64,000 bases of DNA from Candidatus Woesearchaeota archaeon (GTDB taxonomy: Archaea > Nanobdellota > Nanobdellia > Woesearchaeales > JAAOYA01): the NCBI GenBank assembly GCA_018221105.1, contig JAAOYA010000008.1, forward strand, positions 256,648-320,647. Direction: 5' to 3'. Each line of letters begins with the position of its first letter. Positions within the stretch are counted from its first letter, which is position 1. The position numbers and the translations under genes were made by a program. Positions 1-10,226 of the stretch are shown in pieces. Under the pieces are notes generated by a model that did no database searches, had not been told where the DNA came from, and worked only from the letters and a program-made list of their open reading frames with translations.

Positions 1-518
1 ACAAAAAACTAATCGGTATTAGTCCTGGTGTTGCAGAATCTGTAAAAAGTCGTATGTGGCCAGCAGAGAATTTTTCTAAACTAATAAAAAAGTTATCAAG
101 AGAGCTTAAAGCAAACATTGTTATCGTCGATAGCAACGCTAACAAACTTGTTGCAGACCAAATAGTAAAAAGTAGCAGTGTTAAAGTCTTAAATCTTGCT
201 GGCAGGACTTCTATAAGGCAAACTTTTTATTTAATCGAAAAATTCGATGTTTTAATAACTAATGATACTGGTCCAGCGCACATTGGGGCAGCACAGGGCA
301 CTACAACTTTAGGGTTATACGGTCCTAACACTCCTGTTTTGTGGAAGCCATACAATAACAAAAGTGCTTGGCTTTATCATCCGCCCTATTGCAGTCCATG
401 TATAGATAATGCAAAAGGTATAATGCCAAAGTGTTACAATAAATTATATCAAAAATGCATGTTAGACATTAAAGTTGAAGAGGTTTTCAAAAAAACAGTT
501 GAGCTATTAAGAAAATGA
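1..518 (+). CDS. Glycosyltransferase family 9 (heptosyltransferase-like), 5' truncated by window edge
   Basis: Frame is open from position 3 (KKLIGISPGVAESVKSRMWPAENF...); contains the GT9 motif TNDTGPAHIGAAQGTTTLGLYGPNTPVLWKPY. Stop overlaps the next gene by 4 bp. Confidence 0.85.
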   Translation, partial: KKLIGISPGVAESVKSRMWPAENFSKLIKKLSRELKANIVIVDSNANKLVADQIVKSSSVKVLNLAGRTSIRQTFYLIEKFDVLITNDTGPAHIGAAQGTTTLGLYGPNTPVLWKPYNNKSAWLYHPPYCSPCIDNAKGIMPKCYNKLYQKCMLDIKVEEVFKKTVELLRK

Positions 519-1093
519 AAGAAACAATAACGCAAATTTTTGATGATTCAATAAAAACTAAAGAAGTAGTCAAAAAAGAACTTTTGGATGTCATAGAAGA
601 TTCTGTAAAACTTATCATTGATGCCTTAAAAAATGGTAATAAAGTTTTAGTTTGTGGTAATGGTGGCAGTGCTGCTGACGCACAGCATTTCGTGGCAGAA
701 TTAGTTGTTCGTTTTGAAAAGGACCGCAAAAGTTTACCAGCAATAGCTTTGACTACTGACACTTCACTAATTACTGCGTGCGCTAATGATTATGGTTATG
801 ATGAACTGTTTTCGCGCCAAGTTGAAGGTTTAGGCAATACTGATGATGTTCTGGTCGGGATTAGTACTAGCGGAAACAGTTTGAATGTGATAAAAGCTTT
901 TCAAACAGCTAAAGAAAAAAATATGCTAACTATATGTTTAAACGGCAAAGACGGCGGTAAAATAAAAAGTCTTGAATTAGACAGCGACATCGTAGTGCCT
1001 GGCACTAACACTGGAAGAATTCAAGAGTCACACATTACAATAATACATGCTTGGTGTAAACTAATAGAAGAGGAATTGTTTAAAGAAAAATGA
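515..1093 (+). CDS. gmhA: Phosphoheptose isomerase (SIS domain)
   Basis: SIS motifs VCGNGGSAADAQHFVAELVVRFEKDRKSLPAIALTTDTS and GISTSGNSLNVIKA typical of GmhA. Confidence 0.9.
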   Translation: MKETITQIFDDSIKTKEVVKKELLDVIEDSVKLIIDALKNGNKVLVCGNGGSAADAQHFVAELVVRFEKDRKSLPAIALTTDTSLITACANDYGYDELFSRQVEGLGNTDDVLVGISTSGNSLNVIKAFQTAKEKNMLTICLNGKDGGKIKSLELDSDIVVPGTNTGRIQESHITIIHAWCKLIEEELFKEK

Positions 1094-2061
1094 TTGTAAT
1101 AACAGGTGGTGCGGGTTTTATTGGAAGCTGTATTGCAAAAGAGCTTAACAATCAAGGAGTGACGAACATTATAATAGTTGATAATTTAAAGAATCCTGAT
1201 AAAAAGAAAAATCTTAATTCACTACAGTATGTAAAATATTATGATAAAGCAGAATTTCTAAAACTATTAGAAAAAAACAAGCTAGAAAATGTTGATTTAA
1301 TAATTCACGTGGGCGCTTGCTCATCAACTACAGAAAAAAACGACTCATATTTGATTGAAAATAATTATAATTATAGCAAAAAAGTTCACGAGTGGTGTCA
1401 AAAAAATGATTGTCGATTAATTTATGCTAGTAGTGCGGCAACTTATGGTGATGGAGCATTAGGCTATGATGACGATGAAAGCAAACAAGATGAATTAAGT
1501 CCTCTTAACACTTATGGTGTTACAAAAAAAGCTTTTGATCAATATATATTGCAAGCTCCTAAACTAAAGCAGTGTGTTGGACTAAAATATTTTAATGTTT
1601 ATGGTCCTAACGAGTATCATAAGGGTCGCATGGCTTCGGTTGTTTTTCACGGCTTTAATCAAGCAATCAAAGATGGTGAGATAAGACTTTTTAAGTCTGC
1701 AAAAGAAAGTTTTGCTGATGGTGAACAAACAAGAGATTTTGTCTATGTAAAAGACGCTGTTGCAATAACACTATTTTTTAAGAATAACCCGCAAGTTAGC
1801 GGCATTTTTAATGTTGGAACTGGTATTGCAAGAACTTTTAATGATTTAGCAAAAAGCATTTTTAAAGCATTAGGCAAATCAGAAAACATCAAATATATTG
1901 ACATGCCACAAGATTTAAAGGCAAAATACCAGTACCACACACAAGCAAACATGCAAAAATTGCGAGATGCGGGCTACACTAAAAAAATTCATACTTTAGA
2001 AGAAGGAATAACAGATTACGTACAAAATTATCTAGCAAAAAATTATGCTCTACATAATTAA
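1090..2061 (+). CDS. hldD: ADP-L-glycero-D-manno-heptose-6-epimerase (extended SDR)
   Basis: N-terminal GGAGFIGS, YGVTKKAFDQY, FNVYGPNEYHKGRMASVVFH typical of HldD/RfaD. Confidence 0.88.
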   Translation: MIVITGGAGFIGSCIAKELNNQGVTNIIIVDNLKNPDKKKNLNSLQYVKYYDKAEFLKLLEKNKLENVDLIIHVGACSSTTEKNDSYLIENNYNYSKKVHEWCQKNDCRLIYASSAATYGDGALGYDDDESKQDELSPLNTYGVTKKAFDQYILQAPKLKQCVGLKYFNVYGPNEYHKGRMASVVFHGFNQAIKDGEIRLFKSAKESFADGEQTRDFVYVKDAVAITLFFKNNPQVSGIFNVGTGIARTFNDLAKSIFKALGKSENIKYIDMPQDLKAKYQYHTQANMQKLRDAGYTKKIHTLEEGITDYVQNYLAKNYALHN

Positions 2062-2067
2062 AAAAAA

Positions 2068-3483
2068 ATGAAAAAAGTAATTCAACAATTTAGCAAAAAA
2101 CACATTTTAGTACTTGGTGATGTAATGCTTGACGAATTCTTAATAGGCGATGTTTCACGAATCAATCCTGAAGCTCCAGTTCCAGTACTGCACGTCAAAA
2201 GCAGAATTTTTAAGCCTGGAGGAGCTGCTAATGTTGCTTCAAACGTAGTTTCTTTAGGTGCAAAGTGCACTTTGATTGGTCGTGTTGGAAAAGACAATGC
2301 TGCAACAATACTGAAAAAAAGCCTTGACGTAAGAGACATCAATCACAAACTAGTAATTGATGATGTTTTAACCATTAGAAAAACTCGCTCTATAGCGCAA
2401 AACCAGCACTTGCTGCGCGTAGACTTTGAAAATAATACTCCAATGAGTGCTGAACAAACAAAAAAAGCATTGGCCAACATTAAAAAAATCAAAAATGTTG
2501 ATTTGATAATAATCTCAGATTATAATAAAGGTTTTATTACAAAAGAATTAATGAGTGAAATAAAAAAATTAAATATTCCAATAATCGCTGACATAAAACC
2601 TCAAAACAAAGAATTATTCTCAAATGTTCATTTGATAACTCCAAACTTAAAAGAAGCGCAAAAACTATCAGGTATTAGTGGAACAAGTCAAGAAATTGTA
2701 GAGCAAATAGGGAAAAAACTAGTCACTGAATTAAACACTAACGTGATTATCACACGCTCAAAAGATGGTATTAGCCTTTTTGAAAAAAATAGTGCTCAAC
2801 ATCACATACCAACAAACGCTGTTGAAGTCTATGATGTTACAGGAGCAGGCGACACTGTAATCGGTGCAATAGGATTGAGCATTGCAAGTAATGCAAGCCT
2901 GACGCAATCAGCTATAATAGCAAATCATGCTGCAGGCGTTGTTGTTGGAAAAGTTGGCACTGCCACAACAACTCAAAAAGAATTGATAAGTCAATTTAAT
3001 CAAGAAAATAAGAAAATAAAAGCTGTTAGTGAATTAAAAGAAATAGTTAGTGACTTGAAGCTAAAAAATAAAAAAATTGTTTTTACTAATGGATGCTTTG
3101 ACATACTACATACAGGACATATCAAATTATTGCGCGAAGCAAAAAAACAAGGTAATGTGTTAATTGTTGGCTTAAATACTGATGATTCAGTTAAAAAGTT
3201 TAAGGGACCGAAAAGACCTCATAATAACCAGTTTGATAGGAGCGAGATTATCGCAACTCTAGAATTTGTTGATTACGTGACATTGTTCGATCAGGACACT
3301 CCATCAGAGCTTATTAAAGCTTTAAGGCCTGACATTCACGTAAAAGGAGGCGATTATGACCCTCAAGATTATGATGCAATGCCTGAAGCGAAAATAGTTC
3401 ATGATTACAAAGGAAAAATCCATATTGTACCATTAAAAGATAATAAATCAACAACCAATTTAATTGAAAAAATCAAAAAATAA
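2068..3483 (+). CDS. hldE: Bifunctional heptose-7-phosphate kinase / heptose-1-phosphate adenylyltransferase
   Basis: PfkB kinase domain (GDVMLDEFLIGDVSRINPEAPVPVL, DVTGAGDTV) followed by a nucleotidyltransferase domain (FTNGCFDILHTGHIKLL). Confidence 0.92.
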   Translation: MKKVIQQFSKKHILVLGDVMLDEFLIGDVSRINPEAPVPVLHVKSRIFKPGGAANVASNVVSLGAKCTLIGRVGKDNAATILKKSLDVRDINHKLVIDDVLTIRKTRSIAQNQHLLRVDFENNTPMSAEQTKKALANIKKIKNVDLIIISDYNKGFITKELMSEIKKLNIPIIADIKPQNKELFSNVHLITPNLKEAQKLSGISGTSQEIVEQIGKKLVTELNTNVIITRSKDGISLFEKNSAQHHIPTNAVEVYDVTGAGDTVIGAIGLSIASNASLTQSAIIANHAAGVVVGKVGTATTTQKELISQFNQENKKIKAVSELKEIVSDLKLKNKKIVFTNGCFDILHTGHIKLLREAKKQGNVLIVGLNTDDSVKKFKGPKRPHNNQFDRSEIIATLEFVDYVTLFDQDTPSELIKALRPDIHVKGGDYDPQDYDAMPEAKIVHDYKGKIHIVPLKDNKSTTNLIEKIKK

Positions 3484-4499
3484 TGAAAAAAATACTTTTT
3501 TTTAGGCTTGGGGCTTTAGGTGACGTTTTAATGACCACTCCACTAGTTAAAGCAGTAAAAAAAAAGTATCCCAAAGTACAAATTGATTATTGGACTGCAA
3601 CAAGTTTTGCAAGCGTTCTAAAAAACAACAAGTATATTGATAAAGTGAAAGTTTTTGATGAGAACCTTTTCTATAAAAAAAAACCGTTGGCAATGTTACA
3701 ACTTGCAAAAAAATTACGCAGAGAAAAATATGATGTAGCATTTGTTCTTGACAAACACTGGATTTTTTCTTTAATGATAAAACTAACAGGCATCAAAAAA
3801 AGAATCGGCTTTAGTAGAACTAAAGAAGGATTGTTTAACACTCACAATGTTGGCTATAACCAAAAAAAACATGATATACTAACTTACTTGGAGCTTGCAA
3901 AATTTGTAGGAGTAAAAAACTCTGACGTGCAAATGGATTTAGCAATTTCAAAAAAAGCTTTAGGTTTTGCTAGTGCACAACTAAAAAAATACAAGTTAGT
4001 AAAACCTGTGTGCGTGATACCTGGAGGCGCTAAAAATCCTGGTCAAGAATTAAAAATTAAAAGAATGCCAAAAGAAAAGTTTTCTGAGCTAATTAATGAG
4101 CTAACAAAAAAATATGATTTATTATTGCTTGGTGGTCCATCGGACGTTTCTATTAATAAAAGGGTCCTCTCAAGGGTTAGTCCTATAAAAAAAGTTGTTG
4201 ATTTAGCAGGTAAGACAACAATAGAAGAAAGCGCTGCACTAATCAAAAATTGTAGGTTAGTAATTTGTAATGATTCTGGGCCAATGCACATGGCTTGCGC
4301 AGTTAATGATAAAGTATTGGCGATTTTTGGCCCAACAAACCCACTTGTTTTAAGACCATTAAACAAAGGCAGTGATTATTTTTGGGCTGCAAAAAAACCA
4401 GTTTATGACATTTATGGAAAATTAAAAGAGAGTAAAAACTTATGGCAAAAAGTCAGTGTTGCACAAATACTTGCTAAAGTGCAAAAAATGTTACGATGA
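3483..4499 (+). CDS. Glycosyltransferase family 9 (heptosyltransferase-like)
   Basis: RLGALGDVLMTTPLVKAVKKKYP; ICNDSGPMHMACAVNDKVLAIFGPTNP. Confidence 0.88.
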   Translation: MKKILFFRLGALGDVLMTTPLVKAVKKKYPKVQIDYWTATSFASVLKNNKYIDKVKVFDENLFYKKKPLAMLQLAKKLRREKYDVAFVLDKHWIFSLMIKLTGIKKRIGFSRTKEGLFNTHNVGYNQKKHDILTYLELAKFVGVKNSDVQMDLAISKKALGFASAQLKKYKLVKPVCVIPGGAKNPGQELKIKRMPKEKFSELINELTKKYDLLLLGGPSDVSINKRVLSRVSPIKKVVDLAGKTTIEESAALIKNCRLVICNDSGPMHMACAVNDKVLAIFGPTNPLVLRPLNKGSDYFWAAKKPVYDIYGKLKESKNLWQKVSVAQILAKVQKMLR

Positions 4500-5626
4500 A
4501 AAAAGAATTAATTGGTTGGACCATTGCAAAACAACATTATCGTCTTAATAATCGTTTTGTTGTGCTAGCAGTATTCTTTATTGATTTTATTGGCAAACTA
4601 TTATTTTTTTATAAGAAAAAAAAAGTTTTTGATAAAAAACCAAAAAAAATTCTTGTGGTGACACTAAATCATATTGGTGATATGATACTAGCTTCTGCTT
4701 TTATTAACAATCTAAAAATTAATTATCCGAAAAGTCAAGTTAGTGTTCTTTGTAGAAGTTCAGTAAAGCCAATAGCACAATTAATACCAAAAGTTGACAA
4801 AATCATTACCTTAAACACTCCGTGGTTTGCAAGAGGTGACAGCCAAGGATGGATTAAAACAATAAAATTTGCTCTAAAAAACAGAAAAAAGTATGATTTA
4901 TCGTATGATTTACACTCTGATCCTCGCAATATAATACTTAGCAGTATTCTTTCAAAGTATAGTGTTGGTTATGGTATTAGAGGTCTGGGCTTTTTATTAA
5001 ATAAAAAAGTAACTTGGAATCCACTATCTAAAAAACATATTGTAGAGCGACAACTAGACCTTGTAAAATACAGTGGTTTAAAAATTAAAAGTAACAAACT
5101 ATCATTAAAAACTCCAAGCATGAAAAAAGTAATAGAGCTGCTTAAAAAACGAGGAATTAAAAAAACTGATAAGATTGCACTAGTACAATTTTCTAGCGGT
5201 GCAAAAGCAAAAGATTATCCTCTAGAGTTCTGGCAAGAAATCATTAAAGAATTAATCAAGAAAAAGTACAAAGTTGTAACTGCTGACTTAAACCAAAAAC
5301 TAATAGCAAAACTTCAAAAACAAGTCAAATTAACTAGTATTCACACAACACTCACAGATTATGCTGCGCTTGTAAGCCTATCTAGTCTGGTGTTAAGCGT
5401 TGACACTTTTACAGTGCACTTTGCAGCAGCTTATAGTAAAAAAGTCATAGGATTATACGCTGGTACAAACTTAGTTTACGAGTGGGCGCCTTACACTAAC
5501 AAAAAAATTGTTTTTCAAGAGAAAAAATGCAAAATTTACCCTTGCGGACTGCAAAACTGCAAGTACAGCCATCCAAGTGACTGCACAAAAAAAATAAGTG
5601 CTAAGAGTTTATTAAAAAATATTTGA
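4496..5626 (+). CDS. Glycosyltransferase family 9 (heptosyltransferase-like)
   Basis: TLNHIGDMILASAFINNLKINYPKSQVSVL; SVDTFTVHFAAAYSKKVIGLYAGTNLVYEWAPY. Confidence 0.85.
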   Translation: MKKELIGWTIAKQHYRLNNRFVVLAVFFIDFIGKLLFFYKKKKVFDKKPKKILVVTLNHIGDMILASAFINNLKINYPKSQVSVLCRSSVKPIAQLIPKVDKIITLNTPWFARGDSQGWIKTIKFALKNRKKYDLSYDLHSDPRNIILSSILSKYSVGYGIRGLGFLLNKKVTWNPLSKKHIVERQLDLVKYSGLKIKSNKLSLKTPSMKKVIELLKKRGIKKTDKIALVQFSSGAKAKDYPLEFWQEIIKELIKKKYKVVTADLNQKLIAKLQKQVKLTSIHTTLTDYAALVSLSSLVLSVDTFTVHFAAAYSKKVIGLYAGTNLVYEWAPYTNKKIVFQEKKCKIYPCGLQNCKYSHPSDCTKKISAKSLLKNI

Positions 5627-5680
5627 TTGAGCAATCTTTATAAATAATTAACAAATCAACATCCAAAGAGGGGGGAAAAA

Positions 5681-6748
5681 TTGCTATCACGCTACAATTG
5701 GGTTTTAAAAAACTTTTCAGTTAGAAGAATTTTTAATTTAGCACTAGTACAATTGTCAATGAAATTAAAGCTTTCTAGAACTTTAGGAAAACCTTATAGT
5801 ATAATGATTGAACCAACAAATTCTTGTAACTTAAACTGTCCACTTTGCCCTACGGGCAATAAGAGTGATACCAGAAAAAAAGGTTACATGACTTTTGAAA
5901 CATACAAAAAAGTTATTGATGAGTTAGCCCCGTACTTATATGAAGTTGTGATGTGGAATTATGGGGAACCTTTTTTGAATCCTTTAACTTATGATTTTAT
6001 TAGTTACGCAAAACAAAAAAGAATTCCAAAAGTTATAGCAAGTACAAACGCACACCTTTTCAAAGATGACAAGGCTATTAAAAAATTGATTAATTCCGGT
6101 CTTGATAGGCTTATAATATCGCTTGATGGAATGACTAAAGGCACTTATGAAAAGTATCGTCGAGGTGGCAATATTAAACAGGTTCTTGAAACTATAAAAA
6201 AAATTATGGCTACAAAAAAAGCTTTAAAAGTTAAAAATCCTTTTGTTGAATTGCAATTTATTGTGATGCGTCAAAACGAGCACGAATTGCCACTTATTAA
6301 AAATTTTGCAAAAGAAGCAGGTGTTGACGCACTAAATTTGAAAAAAGTCAATATTTATATGGGAATAAAAAATCCTGCAAAAACTGATACTACTAAGTAT
6401 TTGCCAAAAAATGATAATTTTATAAGAGAAAAAATTGATACTAAAAATTGTCCAATAATAAAACTTTCAACAGTTGTTAATTGGAATGGCGAAGTAGTGC
6501 CTTGTTGTATGGATTATTATTCTAGCTTTCCATTGGGTAACACTACTGGACAATCAATTAAAAAGATTTGGAATAACAAAAAATACGTTAATTTTAGAAG
6601 AGCTAACAAGACTGCTAACATTCCTATTTGCAAGCGTTGCAACACTTATGTTAAAGACATTAATGTAAAATTATCAAGTGAAACTCTAGAAAATACAACT
6701 CTAAAACCTGAAATGCCTTTAGAAAATCATTCAAAGCACGTTAAATAA
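5681..6748 (+). CDS. Radical SAM/SPASM domain protein
   Basis: CxxxCxxC motif (SCNLNCPLCP), SPASM-like CPIIKLSTVVNWNGEVVPCCMD; probable TTG start preceded by a purine-rich SD-like run (AAAGAGGGGGG) and a TATA-like element CTTTATAAATAA. Confidence 0.88.
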   Translation: MLSRYNWVLKNFSVRRIFNLALVQLSMKLKLSRTLGKPYSIMIEPTNSCNLNCPLCPTGNKSDTRKKGYMTFETYKKVIDELAPYLYEVVMWNYGEPFLNPLTYDFISYAKQKRIPKVIASTNAHLFKDDKAIKKLINSGLDRLIISLDGMTKGTYEKYRRGGNIKQVLETIKKIMATKKALKVKNPFVELQFIVMRQNEHELPLIKNFAKEAGVDALNLKKVNIYMGIKNPAKTDTTKYLPKNDNFIREKIDTKNCPIIKLSTVVNWNGEVVPCCMDYYSSFPLGNTTGQSIKKIWNNKKYVNFRRANKTANIPICKRCNTYVKDINVKLSSETLENTTLKPEMPLENHSKHVK

Positions 6749-6752
6749 GACA

Positions 6753-7844
6753 ATGAATATAGCTATAGCGCACCCATACTTTATATCAAGAGGTGGTGCT
6801 GAAAGGAAAGTTCTTCTGATAGCGAACCATCTTAAAAAAATAGGTTATTCTGTTAAAATTTTTACCCATGTTTACTTTCCAAAAAAGAGTTTTCCAGAAT
6901 ACACTAAAAATATTGATTTTTTAGTTGTGCCTTATTCTAGAAGTATTTTCGGAAGATTTTTTTCAGTAATAAAACTAGCACGACAATTAAAAAGTTATGA
7001 TGTTGTACATTCTAATAATATTCCGTCATACTTTGAAGCGGGCATTGCCAAGTTGTTATATAAAAATAAAACAATTTGGTTTTGTAATGATTATCCAATG
7101 CATTATACAAAACAAAAAAAGACTGTTGGACTAGTAGTTAAGCGATTGCTTGAAAAAATTATTTTAAAAAGAATCGATGTTATAGTTACTAATAGTAAAT
7201 TCACGCAAAAAGCTGTCAAAAAGCATTTAGGTCGTGATTCTCAAATTATTTATTCAGGAGTTGACACTGAACTATTCAAACAATCAAAAAAGAAAAAAAG
7301 TGATAGTGTCATTGAATTGTTCACTAGTGGACGTTTAGAAGAATACAAAAATTTTTCTTATTTGATAAAACTAGTAAGCGAATTGTCCAAAGATTACAAT
7401 GTTAGGTTGCGCGTTGCTGGTGATGGACCATTAAAATCAAAGCTTAAAAGACAAGCTGGCAAGTTGCTTAACAAAAAAATCTTTTTTTTAGGCAATACCT
7501 CGCAACAACAAATAATTAAGTTGTACCAACAAAGTGATATTTTCTTGTTTTCAAGCATTAACGAACCATTAGGTGTTACTTTACTAGAAGCTATGGCTAC
7601 TCAATTGCCTGTTGTTGCTTTTAATTGTGGTGGTCCAAAAGAGACAATTAAGCATGGTGTTACGGGATATTTGGCAAAAAACGAGATTGAATATGAAAAC
7701 TATGTTAGGAAGCTACTTGATAGTTCTTCTTTACGTAAAAAAATGGGTTTGGCAGGTCGTAAAAGAGTCATAGAATTTTTTTCCGTTGAGCAAATGATTA
7801 GTAAAACACAACAATTATATGAAAAAGTGGTTAGAAAAGCATAA
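6753..7844 (+). CDS. Glycosyltransferase family 4 (GT-B)
   Basis: N-terminal HPYFISRGGAERKVL; C-terminal SSINEPLGVTLLEAMATQLPVVAFNCGGPKETI. Confidence 0.88.
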   Translation: MNIAIAHPYFISRGGAERKVLLIANHLKKIGYSVKIFTHVYFPKKSFPEYTKNIDFLVVPYSRSIFGRFFSVIKLARQLKSYDVVHSNNIPSYFEAGIAKLLYKNKTIWFCNDYPMHYTKQKKTVGLVVKRLLEKIILKRIDVIVTNSKFTQKAVKKHLGRDSQIIYSGVDTELFKQSKKKKSDSVIELFTSGRLEEYKNFSYLIKLVSELSKDYNVRLRVAGDGPLKSKLKRQAGKLLNKKIFFLGNTSQQQIIKLYQQSDIFLFSSINEPLGVTLLEAMATQLPVVAFNCGGPKETIKHGVTGYLAKNEIEYENYVRKLLDSSSLRKKMGLAGRKRVIEFFSVEQMISKTQQLYEKVVRKA

Positions 7845-7876
7845 TTTTAAAAAAAAAGCACGTATTTTTTAATAAC

Positions 7877-8965
7877 ATGTTGGGCGTTAACGAGTTAACA
7901 AAACAGTTCATAAAAGATTATTCTAAAGAATCTGACAAGCTAGCGGATAGTTTTAGAAATAAGCCACGAATAGAAATCCCTTCAGCTTTTAGTGTTGCTT
8001 ATTTAGCACAAAAAAAGACATTAGACGCTAGAAAACTATTAGATTTGCTATTAAAACACCAATATGTTGATGGTTACTGGTTAGAATATAGTTATGAGGC
8101 GCTAGAAGAGCCAGTAGGTTATTATGGCGCTATTCCAACAAGTTTTTGCATACTAGCTTTGTTGAAAGGCTATCAATCATTTAATGATAAAAAGTACTTG
8201 TACGCTGCCATAAAAGCTTGCGATTATCTTTACTCAAAAGAGAAAAAAGGCTATTTTTTTAAAGCAACTAATAACAAATCAGATGTTATTAACACTAATC
8301 TACTAGCTGGACTGGCACTGCTTGAAACCTCTAAATTAATGAATCAGGCCTCTAGAAGAAAAGAAATCTATAAAGCAGCGTGTGCTCGTGCAATAAGAAG
8401 AGCGTTAAACTCGCAAAAATGCAACGGTGCTTACCCTTACACTAGTTATGGCTTGACGGTGCCGTTTTTGTATCATTCAATGACACTAGCACTGCTTATT
8501 AACTTAAGCAATACTTTTAATGACCGATTATTAGATTATTCAATAAAAAAAGGTTTACGGTTCTTGAAAAAAATAATCAAAAAGGACGGTAGTATTGACT
8601 GGCAAAAAGAAAAATTTCAAGACAAAAGCGGCGCTGTATGGACTTACGCTTTCAATTACAATATTTTTTCAAGTTTAGGACAAAAAGAATTAGTAAATAA
8701 GACACTAAAACAATTAAATCGTTTGAAAGGAAAAAAGTATCTTGTTGAAGGAGATTTTACTAAACAAGAAGACAAGTTTTATACTGCTTGGAGCTTATTA
8801 GCAATAAGTTTAGCAAAAAATAAAAAACTAAATAAAGGAGGATTTACTCGTTACTATCTTTTAAAAATTTTTAAAATCCCCAAAAATACTTTACTAATAA
8901 CAAAATATTTTGCTCGACAACTTTTATCTTTTGGACTTGACAAAGGACCAATAGAATATTGGTAA
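7877..8965 (+). CDS. Alpha/alpha-toroid (prenyltransferase/glycosidase-like) protein of unknown function
   Basis: Repeated helical hairpins with YWLEYSYEALEEPVGYYGAIPTSFCILALLKGY and WTYAFNYN motifs; embedded in the glycan locus. Confidence 0.55.
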   Translation: MLGVNELTKQFIKDYSKESDKLADSFRNKPRIEIPSAFSVAYLAQKKTLDARKLLDLLLKHQYVDGYWLEYSYEALEEPVGYYGAIPTSFCILALLKGYQSFNDKKYLYAAIKACDYLYSKEKKGYFFKATNNKSDVINTNLLAGLALLETSKLMNQASRRKEIYKAACARAIRRALNSQKCNGAYPYTSYGLTVPFLYHSMTLALLINLSNTFNDRLLDYSIKKGLRFLKKIIKKDGSIDWQKEKFQDKSGAVWTYAFNYNIFSSLGQKELVNKTLKQLNRLKGKKYLVEGDFTKQEDKFYTAWSLLAISLAKNKKLNKGGFTRYYLLKIFKIPKNTLLITKYFARQLLSFGLDKGPIEYW

Positions 8966-8966
8966 A

Positions 8967-9536
8967 ATGAAAAACTTTAAACTAAAAAAAATGGATGGCT
9001 TCAATGATGCAACACTTAAAAGACTAAGGTTTTTTAAAAAATATGCAAAAGGTACGAACAATTTATTAGAGTTAACAGTACAAAATACACATTTTCCGAT
9101 GTATTATGATAATGTGAAAGAAATAACAGTATTAGACATAGATAAAAAATACTTAAGAAAAGCAAAAAATGATTACGCAAAAAAAGTTGTACAACACGAC
9201 TTAGAAAAACCATTGCCGTTTAAAAACAATACTTTTGATAGAGTGATGGCAGGGGAAATAATAGAACACTTAAAAGAGACAGACCAGTTGATTAAAGAAT
9301 GTAAAAGAGTGCTAAAAAGTAATGGATTATTGGTGGGTAGCACACCAAACGCAAGTAATATTCGACAAAGAATACAATATTTATTTGGAAAAGTTCCGGA
9401 CGTAGAGCATCCGCATATAAGGTTTTATAATAAAAAAGCATTAAAAAAACAATTAACAAAACATTTTGATAAAGTATCAATAAAATATTTAGGGGTACTA
9501 AGAGGGAAACTATTGTTTAAATGTGAGAAAATATGA
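8967..9536 (+). CDS. SAM-dependent methyltransferase, class I
   Basis: LPFKNNTFDRVMAGEIIEHLKETDQLIKECKRVLKSNGLLVGSTPN, Methyltransf_11-like. Confidence 0.8.
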   Translation: MKNFKLKKMDGFNDATLKRLRFFKKYAKGTNNLLELTVQNTHFPMYYDNVKEITVLDIDKKYLRKAKNDYAKKVVQHDLEKPLPFKNNTFDRVMAGEIIEHLKETDQLIKECKRVLKSNGLLVGSTPNASNIRQRIQYLFGKVPDVEHPHIRFYNKKALKKQLTKHFDKVSIKYLGVLRGKLLFKCEKI

Positions 9537-10195
9537 GCACAACAAACTCTATACAAAAATTTTATGAACATCATTATGGAAAATTAGGATTTGATTCTGC
9601 AGATAAATTTCGCTTAAATTTAATGATACAATATGTAGGTGCTGATAAAACACAAAATAAGAAAGTTTTGGATATTGGTTGTTCTAAAGGAATGTTATTA
9701 GAAATGTTGAAAACAAAAGGAAACCATATCGGCTTTGGGATTGACATAAGTCCAACACAAGTTAAAATAGTCAAAAAAAAAGGTTTTAATACCGAATGTT
9801 TAGACTTAAACAAAGACAAGTTACCCTATCAAAATAATTATTTTGATTATATTTTTGCTACAGAACTATTAGAACACTTATTTAATCCTATGATGTTGTT
9901 TAAAGAAATAAAGAGAGTATTAAAACCACAAGGACTTTTTCTGATAACCGCGCCAAATGACCTTGGAAGAATTAATAAAAGATTAAAAATACTTTTTGGA
10001 AATCCAGTATTATGCAATATTAACTCAGGACACATAAGATTTTTTACATATAACTATTTTAAACAAATTTTAGAAGAAAATTTTAAAGTAATCAAATCCA
10101 GAGGCTTTGGAGGTCACTTAGACATTATTCAAAGATTATGGCCTTCAATGCTAGCAAACGGTTTTGTAGCAGTATGTAATAAAAAAAATTCTTAG
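9533..10195 (+). CDS. SAM-dependent methyltransferase, class I
   Basis: VLDIGCSKGMLLEML ... YFDYIFATELLEHLFNPMMLFKEIKRVLKPQGLFLITAPN. Confidence 0.87.
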   Translation: MSTTNSIQKFYEHHYGKLGFDSADKFRLNLMIQYVGADKTQNKKVLDIGCSKGMLLEMLKTKGNHIGFGIDISPTQVKIVKKKGFNTECLDLNKDKLPYQNNYFDYIFATELLEHLFNPMMLFKEIKRVLKPQGLFLITAPNDLGRINKRLKILFGNPVLCNINSGHIRFFTYNYFKQILEENFKVIKSRGFGGHLDIIQRLWPSMLANGFVAVCNKKNS

Positions 10196-10226
10196 ATAAC
10201 ATATAATAAAACATCATTATACTATA

